Below are positions 17,335 to 26,415 of a DNA stretch of 64,000 nt, in pieces. The DNA comes from Rhizobium rhizoryzae. Lineage in GTDB: Bacteria; Pseudomonadota; Alphaproteobacteria; Rhizobiales; Rhizobiaceae. The stretch is taken from contig NZ_CP049250.1 in assembly GCF_011046895.1 (NCBI RefSeq), positions 434,001-498,000 of the forward strand, given 5' to 3'. The position numbers were made by a program, and so were the translations under genes. Under the pieces are notes generated by a model. It ran no database searches, was not told the DNA's origin, and worked only from the letters and a program-made list of their open reading frames with translations. How positions within the stretch are numbered: position 1 is the first letter of the stretch; every line of letters begins with the position of its first letter.

Positions 17335-18446
17335 TGTATGACGAGCTCCGCCTGAAGCGCGCCTGCGGACTTGATGCCCTGCAGGATCGCGATGATTCCA
17401 TCTGGCTTGACGCCGATGCTGTTGAGACCTGCAACCAGCGTCCTGAGATCCGGTCCGTTGAGGATGGCGACATTGCTGCCGCTCTTCATGACGCTGATAT
17501 CGGTCTGGGGTTGAACGGCGGTCTCACCATTGGAAAAGGGTTGCGGCTGAATAATCTGCGGTGTCTCCGTGACCTGGACGGTCAAGGTTCCATAGCTGAC
17601 GGCCACACGCGATACCTTCACATCGGCACCGATGACGACCGTGCCGGTTCGCTCATTGACGACGACCTTCGCGGGGGTATCCGTTTCGACGACAAGATTT
17701 TCAATCTCCGCCATCAGCCGCGTCAGATCAGCCGTCTTCGGCTTCGCGACCGAGACCTCCTGCGAGTCGCGAGGCTCCGCGATCGCACCTCCATAGCGCT
17801 GGGCGGCAAAGCGGTTCACGGTATCAGCAATGCGGACCGCCGTGGAAAAATCCGGGTTGCGCAATTGCAGCACCAGATTGACGGCGTCCTTGAATTTCGA
17901 TGGGAGTTCGCGCTCGATGATGGCACCGTTTGGAACGCGGCCCGCTGTCGTCACACCTTCGGTGACGGAAGCCGCCTGCCCTTGCGCCGAGAAACCAGAC
18001 ACGATGACCGAGCCCTGCGCGACGGCGTAGATCTGGCCGTCGGCGCCGGTCAACGAGGTCATGATGAGAGTACCGCCACGCAGCGACGTTGCGTCGCCGA
18101 GGGAGCTTACCGTGACGTCGAGGCGGCTGCCGGGGCTGGCGAAGGGCGGCAGATTAGCCGTCACCATGACGGCCGCCGTGTTCTTCGCTGCCGACTGGCC
18201 ACCTTGTGTCGATATGCCGAGATTCTGCAGCATGGCGCGCATGGACTGCTCGGTGAAGGGTGAGGATCGCAGGCTATCGCCCGTTCCCTGGAGACCAACG
18301 ATCAGACCGTAGCCGATCAACTGGTTGTCACGACCTGCCTGCAGGGATGCGATATCCTTGATGCGCGAAGCATCGGCAAAGGCCGGTTGAATTGGTGTTA
18401 GAAGGCACAGGAAGGCAAGGCCTGCCACAAGAAGACGCTTCATCAT
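17331..18446 (-). CDS. flgI: Flagellar P-ring protein FlgI
   Basis: This 371-residue periplasmic P-ring subunit has a signal peptide (about 1-25, ending AFADASR) followed at once by the family opening RIKDIASLQAGRDNQLIGYGLIVGLQGTGDS. Other landmarks are NTAAVMVTANLPPFASPGSRLDVTVSSLGDA, ERTGTVVIGADVKVSRVAVSYG and the C-terminal IGVKPDGIIAILQGIKSAGALQAELVIQ. It overlaps flgA by four bases and motE by four bases. FlgI forms the peptidoglycan-layer bushing and is helped by FlgA. Confidence 0.97.
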   Translation of the reverse strand: MMKRLLVAGLAFLCLLTPIQPAFADASRIKDIASLQAGRDNQLIGYGLIVGLQGTGDSLRSSPFTEQSMRAMLQNLGISTQGGQSAAKNTAAVMVTANLPPFASPGSRLDVTVSSLGDATSLRGGTLIMTSLTGADGQIYAVAQGSVIVSGFSAQGQAASVTEGVTTAGRVPNGAIIERELPSKFKDAVNLVLQLRNPDFSTAVRIADTVNRFAAQRYGGAIAEPRDSQEVSVAKPKTADLTRLMAEIENLVVETDTPAKVVVNERTGTVVIGADVKVSRVAVSYGTLTVQVTETPQIIQPQPFSNGETAVQPQTDISVMKSGSNVAILNGPDLRTLVAGLNSIGVKPDGIIAILQGIKSAGALQAELVIQ

Positions 18447-18934
18447 TTCGCCATCACCTGCACTGTTCCATTCGCCATGACCGTTCCCGAAACGGTGACG
18501 CCCGAATCCAGATTGCGAACCTTGATGACGTCGCCGACCGCTGCATTGTCGAGAGGCGTACCTGTTGCACTGATGGTCATGTTGCCGAGGCTGAAGGTGA
18601 GGCGCACAGGCGCGCCGCGCTTGACCGCGTAGGGCTCACGCAGGGCACTGAGCTGGATGGTGCGGCCCGGCAGAAGCGTGCGGTTGCTGACCTTGCCCAT
18701 GACCTGGTCGATACCGGAGGCATAGCCGCCGGCAAGGTTCGGATTGGTGACTTCGACTTCCTGAAGCTGGGCGGCATCGATTTCCTGACCCGGATAGATG
18801 ATCTGCTTCGGCACGACCGCATAGCCCATATCGGCGTATGCGGACGGCGCCAAAAGACCAGCAAGAAGACCAAGGGCAATGCCCTGCAATCCGACCCGCT
18901 TCCGGCTATTCCGGCGAAACATCATGTCTGCCAC
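18443..18934 (-). CDS. flgA: P-ring assembly chaperone FlgA
   Basis: The 163-residue periplasmic protein has a signal sequence (about 12-34) and an SAF/FlgA-type fold. Recognisable stretches are VVPKQIIYPGQEIDAAQLQEVEV, QVMGKVSNRTLLPGRTIQLSALREPYAVKRGAPV and the terminal VGDVIKVRNLDSGVTVSGTVMANGTVQVM. FlgA guides FlgI subunits into the P ring. At 163 residues it lacks the extra N-terminal domain of enteric FlgA (about 219). It lies directly between flgG and flgI, ten bases after the flgG stop. Confidence 0.93.
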   Translation of the reverse strand: MADMMFRRNSRKRVGLQGIALGLLAGLLAPSAYADMGYAVVPKQIIYPGQEIDAAQLQEVEVTNPNLAGGYASGIDQVMGKVSNRTLLPGRTIQLSALREPYAVKRGAPVRLTFSLGNMTISATGTPLDNAAVGDVIKVRNLDSGVTVSGTVMANGTVQVMAK

Positions 18935-18944
18935 CCCTTCAAGA

Positions 18945-19733
18945 TTACTTCAGGTTCTTACTGACGATCGACGCCATTTCGTCTGCTGTCGTGATCACCT
19001 TCGAGTTCATTTCATAGGCACGCTGTGCCGCGATCAGGTTGGTGATTTCCTTCACGGCATCGACGTTCGAGGATTCGAGGTAACCCTGCTTGAGGTAACC
19101 AAAGCCCGGATCGTCGGGAGCTGCGACAATGGCCTCACCGGAAGCAGCCGTCTGCTGGAAGAGATTGTCACCCATTGGCTTCAGGCCTGCTTCGTTGACG
19201 AAGTTCGCCATGGTCAACTGGCCGAGCGGCGTGAAGGTCGTGGCATTCCCGATGCGGACGCTGACTTCGCCGGAGCGGTTGATCACCGTTTCCGTCACAT
19301 CGGCCGGAAAGGTGATGTTGGGGACCACGGCATAGCCGTCGATCGTCACCAGCTGGCCTTGCGCATTGGTATTGAAGGCGCCTGCACGGGTGTACATGGT
19401 CGAGCCATCCGGAGCCTGCACCTGGAACCAGCCGCGACCGATGACGGCAACGTCGAGTGAGTTCTCGGTCTGGGTGAGTTCGCCCTGCTGGAAGATGTTG
19501 CGCACAGCGGCGGTCTGTACGCCGAGACCAATGTTTGCACCTTCCGGAACAATCGCCTGGTTAGCCCGGTTGGGAACGCCGCCAGCCCGTTCGGTCTGAT
19601 ACAACAGATCAGCAAACTCGGCGCGGGCGCGCTTGTAGCCAGTGGTGTTGATGTTCGCGATGTTGTTCGCGATGACCTCGAGGTTGGTCTGCTGGGCATC
19701 CATGCCCGTCGCTGCGACGGAAAGTGCTCTCAT
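18945..19733 (-). CDS. flgG: Distal rod protein FlgG
   Basis: This 262-residue rod subunit has the N-terminal [35 protein letters not shown] signature, the central [25 protein letters not shown] block characteristic of FlgG, and the C-terminal helix [25 protein letters not shown]. It forms the distal rod that crosses the P and L rings. The gene sits between fliE and flgA, a usual order in rhizobia. Length and all key blocks are intact. Confidence 0.97.
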   Translation of the reverse strand: MRALSVAATGMDAQQTNLEVIANNIANINTTGYKRARAEFADLLYQTERAGGVPNRANQAIVPEGANIGLGVQTAAVRNIFQQGELTQTENSLDVAVIGRGWFQVQAPDGSTMYTRAGAFNTNAQGQLVTIDGYAVVPNITFPADVTETVINRSGEVSVRIGNATTFTPLGQLTMANFVNEAGLKPMGDNLFQQTAASGEAIVAAPDDPGFGYLKQGYLESSNVDAVKEITNLIAAQRAYEMNSKVITTADEMASIVSKNLK

Positions 19734-19754
19734 CGATCTGATGTCCTTGAACCG

Positions 19755-20090
19755 CTAGATTTGCATTTTGGTGATGTCGAGATAGGCGCTGACGATCTTG
19801 TCGCGGAAGGCGATGGCCGTCTGCAGCGACTGCTGCGCCTGCAGAACGGCATCGACGACTTCACGTGTGTTCGCCTTGCCGGTAATTCCGTCGAAGGAAA
19901 TGGCTTCCGCGCTCTTCAAGCTGTTGGCGGCATCGACCGCCATATTGCCGAGCACTTCGGAGAAGGAAGCGCCCGTGCTTGCTGCAGAACCGCCGGTGCC
20001 AAATGCAGAAGCAGCACTCGAAGAGGAAGTCACCTCGCCGAGATCTCGCGTCATGGAGAGACCGGCGACTTTCTGGATACCGTCAATCAT
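19755..20090 (-). CDS. fliE: Flagellar hook-basal body protein FliE
   Basis: The 111-residue protein is small and helical; its C-terminal part [55 protein letters not shown] carries the FliE family pattern. FliE joins the MS ring (FliF) to the proximal rod. The N-terminal 40 residues are Ser/Gly/Ala-rich. Its start overlaps the flgC stop by four bases, giving coupled flgB-flgC-fliE synthesis. Confidence 0.95.
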   Translation of the reverse strand: MIDGIQKVAGLSMTRDLGEVTSSSSAASAFGTGGSAASTGASFSEVLGNMAVDAANSLKSAEAISFDGITGKANTREVVDAVLQAQQSLQTAIAFRDKIVSAYLDITKMQI

Positions 20091-20509
20091 TGCGATGCGC
20101 CCTTCAGAAGATCGAGAGTGGAGGAAATCATTTCGCGCGTCTGCTTGATGGTCTGCAGGTTTGCGTCATAGCTGCGGTTGGATTCCCGAAGGTCGGCCAT
20201 TTCGATCAGCACGTTCACATTGGGCATCTTCACCATGCCCTTGGCATCGGCGGCCGGATTGCCGGGATCGTATTCCTCGTGAAAATCAGAGGAGTCGGTG
20301 CCGAGCTTCTTGACGTCGACAACCTGGGCGCCGGACAGCTTGTCCAGTTCCGATCCGAAGGTGATCGTCTTGCGGCGATAGGGATCAGCACCGGGCGTAT
20401 CACCCGTGGTGCGCGAGTTGGCGATGTTTTCTGAAACAATGCGCAAGCGGGTGGATTGGGCTTCCAAACCCGAACCGGCAATCCTGAGCGATGCGGCTAG
20501 CGGATCCAT
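20087..20509 (-). CDS. flgC: Proximal rod protein FlgC
   Basis: This 140-residue rod subunit has the N-terminal [38 protein letters not shown] motif and the C-terminal [40 protein letters not shown] helix, both diagnostic of FlgC. It lies six bases after flgB and overlaps fliE by four bases. Length is normal. Confidence 0.96.
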   Translation of the reverse strand: MDPLAASLRIAGSGLEAQSTRLRIVSENIANSRTTGDTPGADPYRRKTITFGSELDKLSGAQVVDVKKLGTDSSDFHEEYDPGNPAADAKGMVKMPNVNVLIEMADLRESNRSYDANLQTIKQTREMISSTLDLLKGASQ

Positions 20510-20515
20510 GGATCA

Positions 20516-20908
20516 TTACCTCCTGACTGTCATCAGCATCATGCTGTGGAAGGACTTAACCAGCGTGTTCCCGATATCGTACTGACGCTTGATCCCACCC
20601 ATCTTGGTGAGTTCCTGCGACAGGGAAACGGTGTTTCCCGATTCCTGGACGCCGATTTCCTGATTGAGATCTTCTTCTTCGATGTTCACATCGATCGAAC
20701 TATCCAGGGAGTGACCCGACAGGTGCGCCGCATTGGTGCGCGCCATGGCGATGTTGGTCTCGTTCATCACCGCCGAAAAGGGTGTGACATCCTTGGATTT
20801 GTAACCGGGCGTGTTTGCGTTGGCGATGTTGCCAGCAACGACCTGCTGGCGAATGGAAAGCCATTCCGCTTGACGCGATGCCAGATCGAACAATTGAATG
20901 GGTTGCAT
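20516..20908 (-). CDS. flgB: Proximal rod protein FlgB
   Basis: This 130-residue rod subunit has the motif RQQVVAGNIANANTPGYKSKDVTPF near residues 20-44 and the terminal stretch LTKMGGIKRQYDIGNTLVKSFHSMMLMTVRR. It is followed closely by flgC. A 53-base gap separates it from the upstream unknown gene, and a copy of the shared flagellar motif sits in that gap, so flgB may have an internal promoter in addition to read-through from flgF-fliI. Confidence 0.96.
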   Translation of the reverse strand: MQPIQLFDLASRQAEWLSIRQQVVAGNIANANTPGYKSKDVTPFSAVMNETNIAMARTNAAHLSGHSLDSSIDVNIEEEDLNQEIGVQESGNTVSLSQELTKMGGIKRQYDIGNTLVKSFHSMMLMTVRR

Positions 20909-20949
20909 AGGCTTCTCTCCATTTTCTAATTGAAGCCTAGGCTGATATC

Positions 20950-20963
20950 CTTGCGTCAGACTT
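20950..20963 (-). promoter_or_regulatory. Flagellar motif copy before flgB
   Basis: The minus strand reads AAGTCTGACGCAAG, 42 bases before the flgB ATG. Its first bases overlap the stop codon of the preceding gene, so it would be an internal control site inside the long operon. The core CTGACGCAAG equals the fliN copy. Confidence 0.45.
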
Positions 20964-21537
20964 ACGGACTGCCCGAGGCCTGATCGTTTAACACCTCACC
21001 GGTGGAGGTTATGATCACCCAGCGTCCGCCGCGCTGCTCGATTGTTGCAAGACGGCTGTTATCTGGAAGGATCGAGCCAACACGCACCATGTACATGCCC
21101 TTGCTGTCTTCGATCAGCGCCCGACCATTGGCAACATGCATGAGGCGGAACGTATTCTTGCCGGGCAGAGGCTGCATGAGCCCCGCCCCTTCATTCCCAT
21201 CGGTCTTGTCAGGCGAGGCAACCGTCGCTGTCGTCAGATTGTCGGTTGGATCCAGCGGGTCCTTCGGCGTGTCGGAGGGCGTGTTATCGACCATGGCAAG
21301 CGGCGATACGCTGAAGACGTTCCGGGCCGGCGTGTCTGGCAGGTCGCGCGTGTGATCCATTGTTTCGACACGGATGCCGAACTTGTCCTCGTTGAAGAAA
21401 ACGTACCAGGGGAAGAGCGCTGATGCGGTTGCCAGAAGGATTCCGGCACCAGCCAGCATTCGATCGCTGGAAGATCCAGATCGCCGACGGGTGCGCGAAG
21501 GCTTGATCTCTTCGTCGTTGTCCTGCTGCATGTTCAA
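20962..21537 (-). CDS. Single-span membrane protein of the flagellar operon, unknown function
   Basis: I do not recognise a family. The 191-residue protein has a charged, Arg/Ser-rich cytoplasmic N-terminus (1-27), one membrane segment (about 28-48, MLAGAGILLATASALFPWYVFF), a Pro/Asp/Thr-rich periplasmic linker, and a compact C-terminal region (about 128-185) whose pattern NGRALIEDSKGMYMVRVGSILPDNSRLATIEQ looks like a small beta-rich domain of the kind seen in type II secretion C proteins. It overlaps fliI by four bases and precedes flgB, where many bacteria have fliJ, but it does not look like FliJ. Confidence 0.8.
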   Translation of the reverse strand: MNMQQDNDEEIKPSRTRRRSGSSSDRMLAGAGILLATASALFPWYVFFNEDKFGIRVETMDHTRDLPDTPARNVFSVSPLAMVDNTPSDTPKDPLDPTDNLTTATVASPDKTDGNEGAGLMQPLPGKNTFRLMHVANGRALIEDSKGMYMVRVGSILPDNSRLATIEQRGGRWVIITSTGEVLNDQASGSP

Positions 21538-22919
21538 CCTCTCTGTCTCAGGTTCCCGGGGCCTGCACCGGCCCGTAAGGCGCCTGCCAGATCCGCATAG
21601 GCATCCTCTGCCGGCGGATCTCCTGGACCTTGCTTGAGTACGTCGTAGATGATGGGAACCTGCTTGATCGCCATGTCGAGATCGGCGTCACTGCCGGCGC
21701 GATACCCCCCGATCAGTCGCAGATCCCGCGTCTCCTCAAATTTATGAATGAGGGATTTCAACCTCGAAACGAGCTTTTCCTGATCACCAGTCCAAGCTTT
21801 GCGTGCAAGACGCGAGATGGACGACAAGGGATTGATGGGCGGATAGCGTCCCTCTTCGGCAAGGCTACGCTCCAACACCACGTGTCCATCCAGAATCCCG
21901 CGCGCGGAGTCGGCGATCGGATCGTTGTGATTGTCGCCATCCACCAGGATTGAAATGATAGCCGTTATGGTACCCGTTCCTTCCGGACCCGGACCCGAAC
22001 GCTCCAGCAGGCGCGGCAGCTCGGTAAACACGGAGGCAGGATAGCCACGTGCGATGGGCGGCTCGCCGGACGCAACCGCGACCTCTCGGATCGCATGGGC
22101 AAATCGGGTGATGCTATCGGCGATGAACAGCACGTTTTCGCCGCGATCGCGAAAGTGCTCCGCAATGGTGATCCCGACCAACGGCGCCATCTTGCGCAGC
22201 ATCGGGCTCTCGTCACTGGTGGCAACGACGGCAATGGATTTCGCCATGTTGTCGCCCAGCGTGTCTTCGATGAATTCGCGCACTTCTCGCCCACGCTCGC
22301 CAACAAGCGCGATGACGACCTTGTCGAAGGCCACCGCGCGCGCGATCATGGAAAGAAGCGTCGATTTGCCCACACCGGACCCGGCGAAAATGCCGAGACG
22401 CTGGCCTAGGCACAGCGGCGAGAAGATGTCGATGGCACGCACGCCGGTTCGAAATCCTTCTTCAATACGCTGTCGCGTCATCGAAGGTGGAGCCGTGTTG
22501 GAAATCGACCGCTTCTCCGGTCCATTGACCAGCGGGCCTTTTCCGTCGATGGGGTCACCCAGGGCACTGATGGTGCGGCCACACCAGCTGTCGTCCGGCG
22601 CAATGCGGAAAGCGCCCTTGCGGATGACCACATCGCCGATACCGATCGGTTCACCGGGTTCGATGGGGCAGACATAAACAAGATCCGGTTCGACCCGCAC
22701 AACTTCGCCCAGATGGATGCCGGTCTTGCTGCGGTGCGCGACGAATTCGCCAAGCCTTACCTGCTTCGAAAGTCCTGAGACCGTGTAATGACCGGCTGCA
22801 ATTGTGCGCACATGACCGCCAGGGGCCACTGCGACCTCGGGTTTGGTAAAGCGTTCAACGAGCGACGCCATCTGGGTCAGCTTGCCGTTCGGCACCGGTT
22901 CCACGGACTTGCCGTTCAT
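21534..22919 (-). CDS. fliI: Flagellar type III export ATPase FliI
   Basis: The 461-residue ATPase energises export of axial proteins. The Walker A motif GSGVGKST lies at about residues 180-187, followed by VIALVGERGREVREF and, near residue 270, the Walker B strand ENVLFIADSITRFAHAIREVAVASGEPP; GTITAIISILVDGDNHNDPIADSARGILDGHVVL is also typical of FliI. The N-terminal 25 residues, where FliH and membranes bind, are less conserved. It is second in the flgF operon, 21 bases after flgF. A candidate FliH partner is encoded upstream of motB. Confidence 0.97.
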   Translation of the reverse strand: MNGKSVEPVPNGKLTQMASLVERFTKPEVAVAPGGHVRTIAAGHYTVSGLSKQVRLGEFVAHRSKTGIHLGEVVRVEPDLVYVCPIEPGEPIGIGDVVIRKGAFRIAPDDSWCGRTISALGDPIDGKGPLVNGPEKRSISNTAPPSMTRQRIEEGFRTGVRAIDIFSPLCLGQRLGIFAGSGVGKSTLLSMIARAVAFDKVVIALVGERGREVREFIEDTLGDNMAKSIAVVATSDESPMLRKMAPLVGITIAEHFRDRGENVLFIADSITRFAHAIREVAVASGEPPIARGYPASVFTELPRLLERSGPGPEGTGTITAIISILVDGDNHNDPIADSARGILDGHVVLERSLAEEGRYPPINPLSSISRLARKAWTGDQEKLVSRLKSLIHKFEETRDLRLIGGYRAGSDADLDMAIKQVPIIYDVLKQGPGDPPAEDAYADLAGALRAGAGPGNLRQRG

Positions 22920-22940
22920 GATTCAGCCTTCACCGAGAAA

Positions 22941-23675
22941 TTAGCGCGAGCCGCCGAGGGTCTTGATGGCTTCGCTGAAATTGGTTTCCGTGTCGCGCAT
23001 CAGCGAAGAAATGGCTTCGAAGCTGCGATTGACCTGAATGAGTTCGGTCATCTGGCCGATGCCGTTGACGTTCGATTGCTCGAGATAGCCCTGGACAACG
23101 CTGATATCGACGCGATCGACAACCGGCTGCGGCGCCTGCGTGGGAATTACGCCGCCATTCTCAAAGCGCAGATATCCCTTGGATATGTCCGTGCTAAAGA
23201 CCCCGAGCGTGGCAACAGGCCTGTCGTTCTGCGTCACGCGACCATCTGGACCGATGACCGGCGGACCGGCGGTGCGGTCCAGCTGGATGGGTGCGCCACC
23301 GGCATCAAGCACCGGATAGCCCATGTTGGAAACGAGCTCGCCCGTTTCCTTCAGCGTGAAGCGTCCATCTTTCGTCAGAACCTGACCCTGCGGGGTGTCG
23401 ATCGCAAACCAGGCATCGCCCTTGATCGCAACATCCAGCGGGTTGCCCGTATGATCGAAGCCGCCGCTACGCGTGGACAGATAGTCATTGCCCTGGCTGA
23501 CAAAGGCGACCTTCGCGTTGAGTTCATTGCGTGTCTTGCTGAGTACTTCGTCGAACTTCACTTCGGTCGCTCGAAAGCCAACCGTGTTCATGTTCGCCAT
23601 ATTATCGGCGATCGTGTTCAAGCGGCGCTCAAGCGCGATCTGCGAAGAAATACCGACATACAAACCGGACTGCAT
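22941..23675 (-). CDS. flgF: Proximal rod protein FlgF
   Basis: The 244-residue rod subunit starts at the ATG at 23675, giving MQSGLYVGISSQIALERRLNTIADNMANMNTVGFRA. An upstream in-frame start would add 28 residues that do not belong to the family. Other features are FDHTGNPLDVAIKGDAWFAIDTPQGQVLTKDGRFTL and the C-terminal MTELIQVNRSFEAISSLMRDTETNFSEAIKTLGGSR. It opens the long minus-strand operon and diverges from motA across a 239-base control region. Confidence 0.93.
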   Translation of the reverse strand: MQSGLYVGISSQIALERRLNTIADNMANMNTVGFRATEVKFDEVLSKTRNELNAKVAFVSQGNDYLSTRSGGFDHTGNPLDVAIKGDAWFAIDTPQGQVLTKDGRFTLKETGELVSNMGYPVLDAGGAPIQLDRTAGPPVIGPDGRVTQNDRPVATLGVFSTDISKGYLRFENGGVIPTQAPQPVVDRVDISVVQGYLEQSNVNGIGQMTELIQVNRSFEAISSLMRDTETNFSEAIKTLGGSR

Positions 23676-23780
23676 TCGTCTCTGGCTCCGTGATGGTTCA
23701 GATGTTTCCGACACGCTGGTGGGGTCGAATGTGCGGGCTCCACAGAGAACCCTGATCATGCCAATCCATAGGCAGAGAGA

Positions 23781-23794
23781 CTTGTGCGAGGCTG
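23781..23794 (-). promoter_or_regulatory. Flagellar motif copy before flgF
   Basis: The minus strand reads CAGCCTCGCACAAG, 106 bases before the flgF ATG. It lies in the divergent flgF/motA control region, 57 bases from the motA copy, which faces the other way. Each copy points to its own gene. Confidence 0.6.
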
Positions 23795-23851
23795 TTCCAC
23801 TGCGAAACCATGCCGCTGCAATTTTTCGATTTACTTAAACAGCTATAAACC

Positions 23852-23865
23852 CAGCCTCACGCAAG
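23852..23865 (+). promoter_or_regulatory. Flagellar motif copy before motA
   Basis: The plus strand reads CAGCCTCACGCAAG, 50 bases before the motA ATG. It is a full match to the derived consensus and has the same orientation toward its gene as the copies on the minus strand. Confidence 0.6.
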
Positions 23866-23914
23866 CCAGCGCCAGTAATTCAGGAACCTGATACGAACAT
23901 GGTGCAGGTGTACG

Positions 23915-24793
23915 ATGACAATCATAATCGGATTTATAGTCACATTGGGCTGCGTTCTCGGCGGCTACATGGCCATGGGCGGCCATCTGGACGTGCTTGT
24001 CCAGCCCTTCGAGCTCGTCATCATCGGCGGTGCCGGTGTCGGCAGTTTCATCATGGCCAACCCGATGAAGGTTGTGAAGGATTCGGGCAAGGCGATCGGA
24101 GAGGCTTTCAAGTATGCGGTTCCGAAGGAGCGCAACTACCTCGATGTTCTGGGTGTTCTCTATTCTCTCATGCGCGACCTTCGCACCAAGTCACGTAACG
24201 AGATCGAAGCGCACATCGACAATCCGGAGGAATCCTCGATCTTCCAGACCGCTCCGACGGTCCTGAAGAACAAGGAACTGACTTCCTTCATCTGTGACTA
24301 TGTTCGCCTCATCATCATCGGCAATGCCCGAAGCCATGAAATTGAAGCGCTGATGGACGAGGAAATCGAAACCATCCTGCACGACAAGATGAAGCCTTAC
24401 AATTCGCTGACGACCATGGGTGACGCATTTCCGGCGATCGGTATCGTCGCCGCCGTTCTCGGGGTTATCAAGGCCATGGGCAAGATCAACGAATCGCCGG
24501 AGGTTCTCGGCGGCCTGATCGGTGCGGCGCTCGTCGGCACCATGCTTGGCATCTTCCTGTCCTATTGCATGGTCGCGCCGCTCTGCAACCAGATCAAGAT
24601 CGTGCGTTCCAAGCAGCATCGCCTCTACATCGTCGTGAAGCAGACCCTGATTGCCTACATGAACGGCTCGGTTCCGCAGGTCGCGCTTGAGTATGGTCGC
24701 AAGACGATCTCCGGCTATGAGCGTCCGTCGATTGACGCCGTCGAGCAGGAAATGATGAATCCGGGTGGCGGTGGCGAAAGCAAGGCGGCCTGA
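23915..24793 (+). CDS. motA: Flagellar stator protein MotA
   Basis: The 292-residue protein has four membrane segments (about 2-20, 30-52, 168-190 and 200-222) and a large cytoplasmic loop that contacts FliG. Typical blocks are [19 protein letters not shown] and [25 protein letters not shown], the latter carrying the conserved Pro of the third helix. It pairs with MotB to form the proton channel of the stator. It starts the plus-strand operon motA-fliM-fliN-fliG-flhB and has GCAGGTG ahead of its ATG. Confidence 0.96.
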   Translation: MTIIIGFIVTLGCVLGGYMAMGGHLDVLVQPFELVIIGGAGVGSFIMANPMKVVKDSGKAIGEAFKYAVPKERNYLDVLGVLYSLMRDLRTKSRNEIEAHIDNPEESSIFQTAPTVLKNKELTSFICDYVRLIIIGNARSHEIEALMDEEIETILHDKMKPYNSLTTMGDAFPAIGIVAAVLGVIKAMGKINESPEVLGGLIGAALVGTMLGIFLSYCMVAPLCNQIKIVRSKQHRLYIVVKQTLIAYMNGSVPQVALEYGRKTISGYERPSIDAVEQEMMNPGGGGESKAA

Positions 24794-24798
24794 CCCAG

Positions 24799-25746
24799 AT
24801 GACCAAGAGCACCGACGACATGGCTTCCGGTATGGATCTCGCGCTTCTTGCAAAGCTCACCGGCGGATTGGGCGACTACAAGACCGTGGAAAAGCTTGCC
24901 GCCGATTTCGGCCAGCTCTATTCGGAATTTCTGCCGGATGTCTTTCACAGCGAGACGAATATCCACATCGACGTTTCCTATATCGGCTTCCAGTCGGGCC
25001 TGATGCAGGACCTTATCGCACAGCTGGGCGATGTCGTGTGCCTGGCTGACGGATCCTTGCGCAACTGGTGCCCGAACTTCGTTCTCGCCTGTGGCAACAG
25101 CTTCGTCATCGCATTGATGGAGCGTATGCTGGGCGCAGATCCGGCCATCATCGTTCAACCGGATCCTCGTCCCCTTTCGGACATTGAAATCGATCTGGCC
25201 TCCATGGTGTTCGAGCGCATTGCGAATGTTCTGCGTTCGGGCGTCAATGCAGCCGGTGGTTTCGAAGCGATGCTGGAGCGCCCCTATAACGCCGCCGCCA
25301 GACCGGAAGCGGACAAGGATGAGAAGCCTGAATTCGGCGCTACTATCCGCATGGCCGTCGAGATCGGCAATGTTTCGTCAGAAATCGCCCTGGTCATACC
25401 GCAGACGGCGCTCCTGAAGACAAAGGTCGTGACACCGAAATCCCGGGCACAGCTTTCGAAACAGAAGCAGGAATGGGCAGATCGCATTGCCGAACAGGTG
25501 CGCCGCTCGCAAATCACTCTGCAGGCGCGCATTCGTCTGCAATCGCTGACGCTGAAGACCATTTCGAAGCTGATGGCAGGCGATGTCATCGCCTTCGAGG
25601 ACAAGGGAGATGTCCGGGTCGATGTCAGCGCCAACGGGAAAGATCTCTATGCGTGCGAATTCGGTCGCTCAGGCGATCGCTACACGGTACGCGTCAAGGA
25701 CAACATCAGCACCGAAGACGAACTGCTGAGACATCTCATGAAGTGA
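24799..25746 (+). CDS. fliM: Flagellar motor switch protein FliM
   Basis: The 315-residue C-ring protein has a central CheC-like middle domain (about 45-210, with SSEIALVIPQTALL) and a C-terminal SpoA domain (about 230-310, RSQITLQARIRLQSLTLKTISKLMAGDVIAFEDKGDVRVDVSANGKDLYACEFGRSGDRYTVRV). The N-terminal CheY-binding peptide (LSQxEIDALL in other bacteria) is not obvious here, as in other rhizobia. It follows motA by five bases and precedes fliN. Rhizobial motors change speed instead of direction, and the switch proteins reflect this by divergence. Confidence 0.9.
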   Translation: MTKSTDDMASGMDLALLAKLTGGLGDYKTVEKLAADFGQLYSEFLPDVFHSETNIHIDVSYIGFQSGLMQDLIAQLGDVVCLADGSLRNWCPNFVLACGNSFVIALMERMLGADPAIIVQPDPRPLSDIEIDLASMVFERIANVLRSGVNAAGGFEAMLERPYNAAARPEADKDEKPEFGATIRMAVEIGNVSSEIALVIPQTALLKTKVVTPKSRAQLSKQKQEWADRIAEQVRRSQITLQARIRLQSLTLKTISKLMAGDVIAFEDKGDVRVDVSANGKDLYACEFGRSGDRYTVRVKDNISTEDELLRHLMK

Positions 25747-25773
25747 CCCGCCAGGTTCGTAATTTAGCATGGG

Positions 25774-25787
25774 CAGCCTGACGCAAG
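25774..25787 (+). promoter_or_regulatory. Flagellar motif copy before fliN
   Basis: The plus strand reads CAGCCTGACGCAAG, 23 bases before the fliN ATG, within the 63-base fliM-fliN gap. The distance is shorter than for the other copies, so here it might overlap an internal promoter or the ribosome-binding region. Confidence 0.5.
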
Positions 25788-25809
25788 TTTCAACAGGAAT
25801 AATCAATTC

Positions 25810-26388
25810 ATGGCTACGAATAAGACACCTTTCAATCCGGACGATATGTTCGCCCCTTCCAGCGACGAAAAGGAACTGGATCAGGCGATCGACGATCTGC
25901 GCGGCGTGCTGAAAGCTGACGAAACCGGCAGCCTCGGTGACGATTTCGGCATGTCTGCATCGGCCTCCGAATCTCCGTTCGGTGCCGATCTTGGATCGGA
26001 TACTGCCTTTGGTGGCTCCGATTTCGGCGGCGGTTCTGATTTCGGTGGTGCCTCGCTCGGAGGTGACTTCGGTGGAGGTGCGTCCTTCGGTTCGTCGGCG
26101 TCATCATCCATGCCGGAGCCAGGGAGCGCGCTCAATTCGAACCTCGACCTGATCATGGATATTCCGATTACGGTCGAAATCGTCCTGGGCACAAGCAAGA
26201 TGCAAGTTTCGGGGCTTATGGGTCTTGAGGAAGGCGCCATTATCGCGCTGGACAAGAAGATCGGAGAACCGGTCGAAATCACCGTCAATGGCCGCAGGAT
26301 TGCCAAGGGTGAGATCACGGTGCTCGAAAATGACGACACACGGTTCGGCGTCAAGCTAACGGAAGTGTTGAGTACAAACAAAGTCTGA
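25810..26388 (+). CDS. fliN: Flagellar motor switch protein FliN
   Basis: The 192-residue protein has a long Gly/Ser/Asp/Phe-rich N-terminal extension (residues 1-110, repeated FGG/DFGG patterns) and a C-terminal SpoA domain (about 115-190: [59 protein letters not shown]). FliN forms the base of the C ring with FliM and binds FliH. The extension makes it longer than enteric FliN (137), as is usual in rhizobia. It lies between fliM and fliG. Confidence 0.95.
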   Translation: MATNKTPFNPDDMFAPSSDEKELDQAIDDLRGVLKADETGSLGDDFGMSASASESPFGADLGSDTAFGGSDFGGGSDFGGASLGGDFGGGASFGSSASSSMPEPGSALNSNLDLIMDIPITVEIVLGTSKMQVSGLMGLEEGAIIALDKKIGEPVEITVNGRRIAKGEITVLENDDTRFGVKLTEVLSTNKV

Positions 26389-26415
26389 TCCCATGAGGGA
26401 CAGTGAGGGAAGACC

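Noticed and set aside
17334-18263. 309-codon open frame on the plus strand
   Set aside because: It is the antisense of flgI, with composition typical of a shadow frame.
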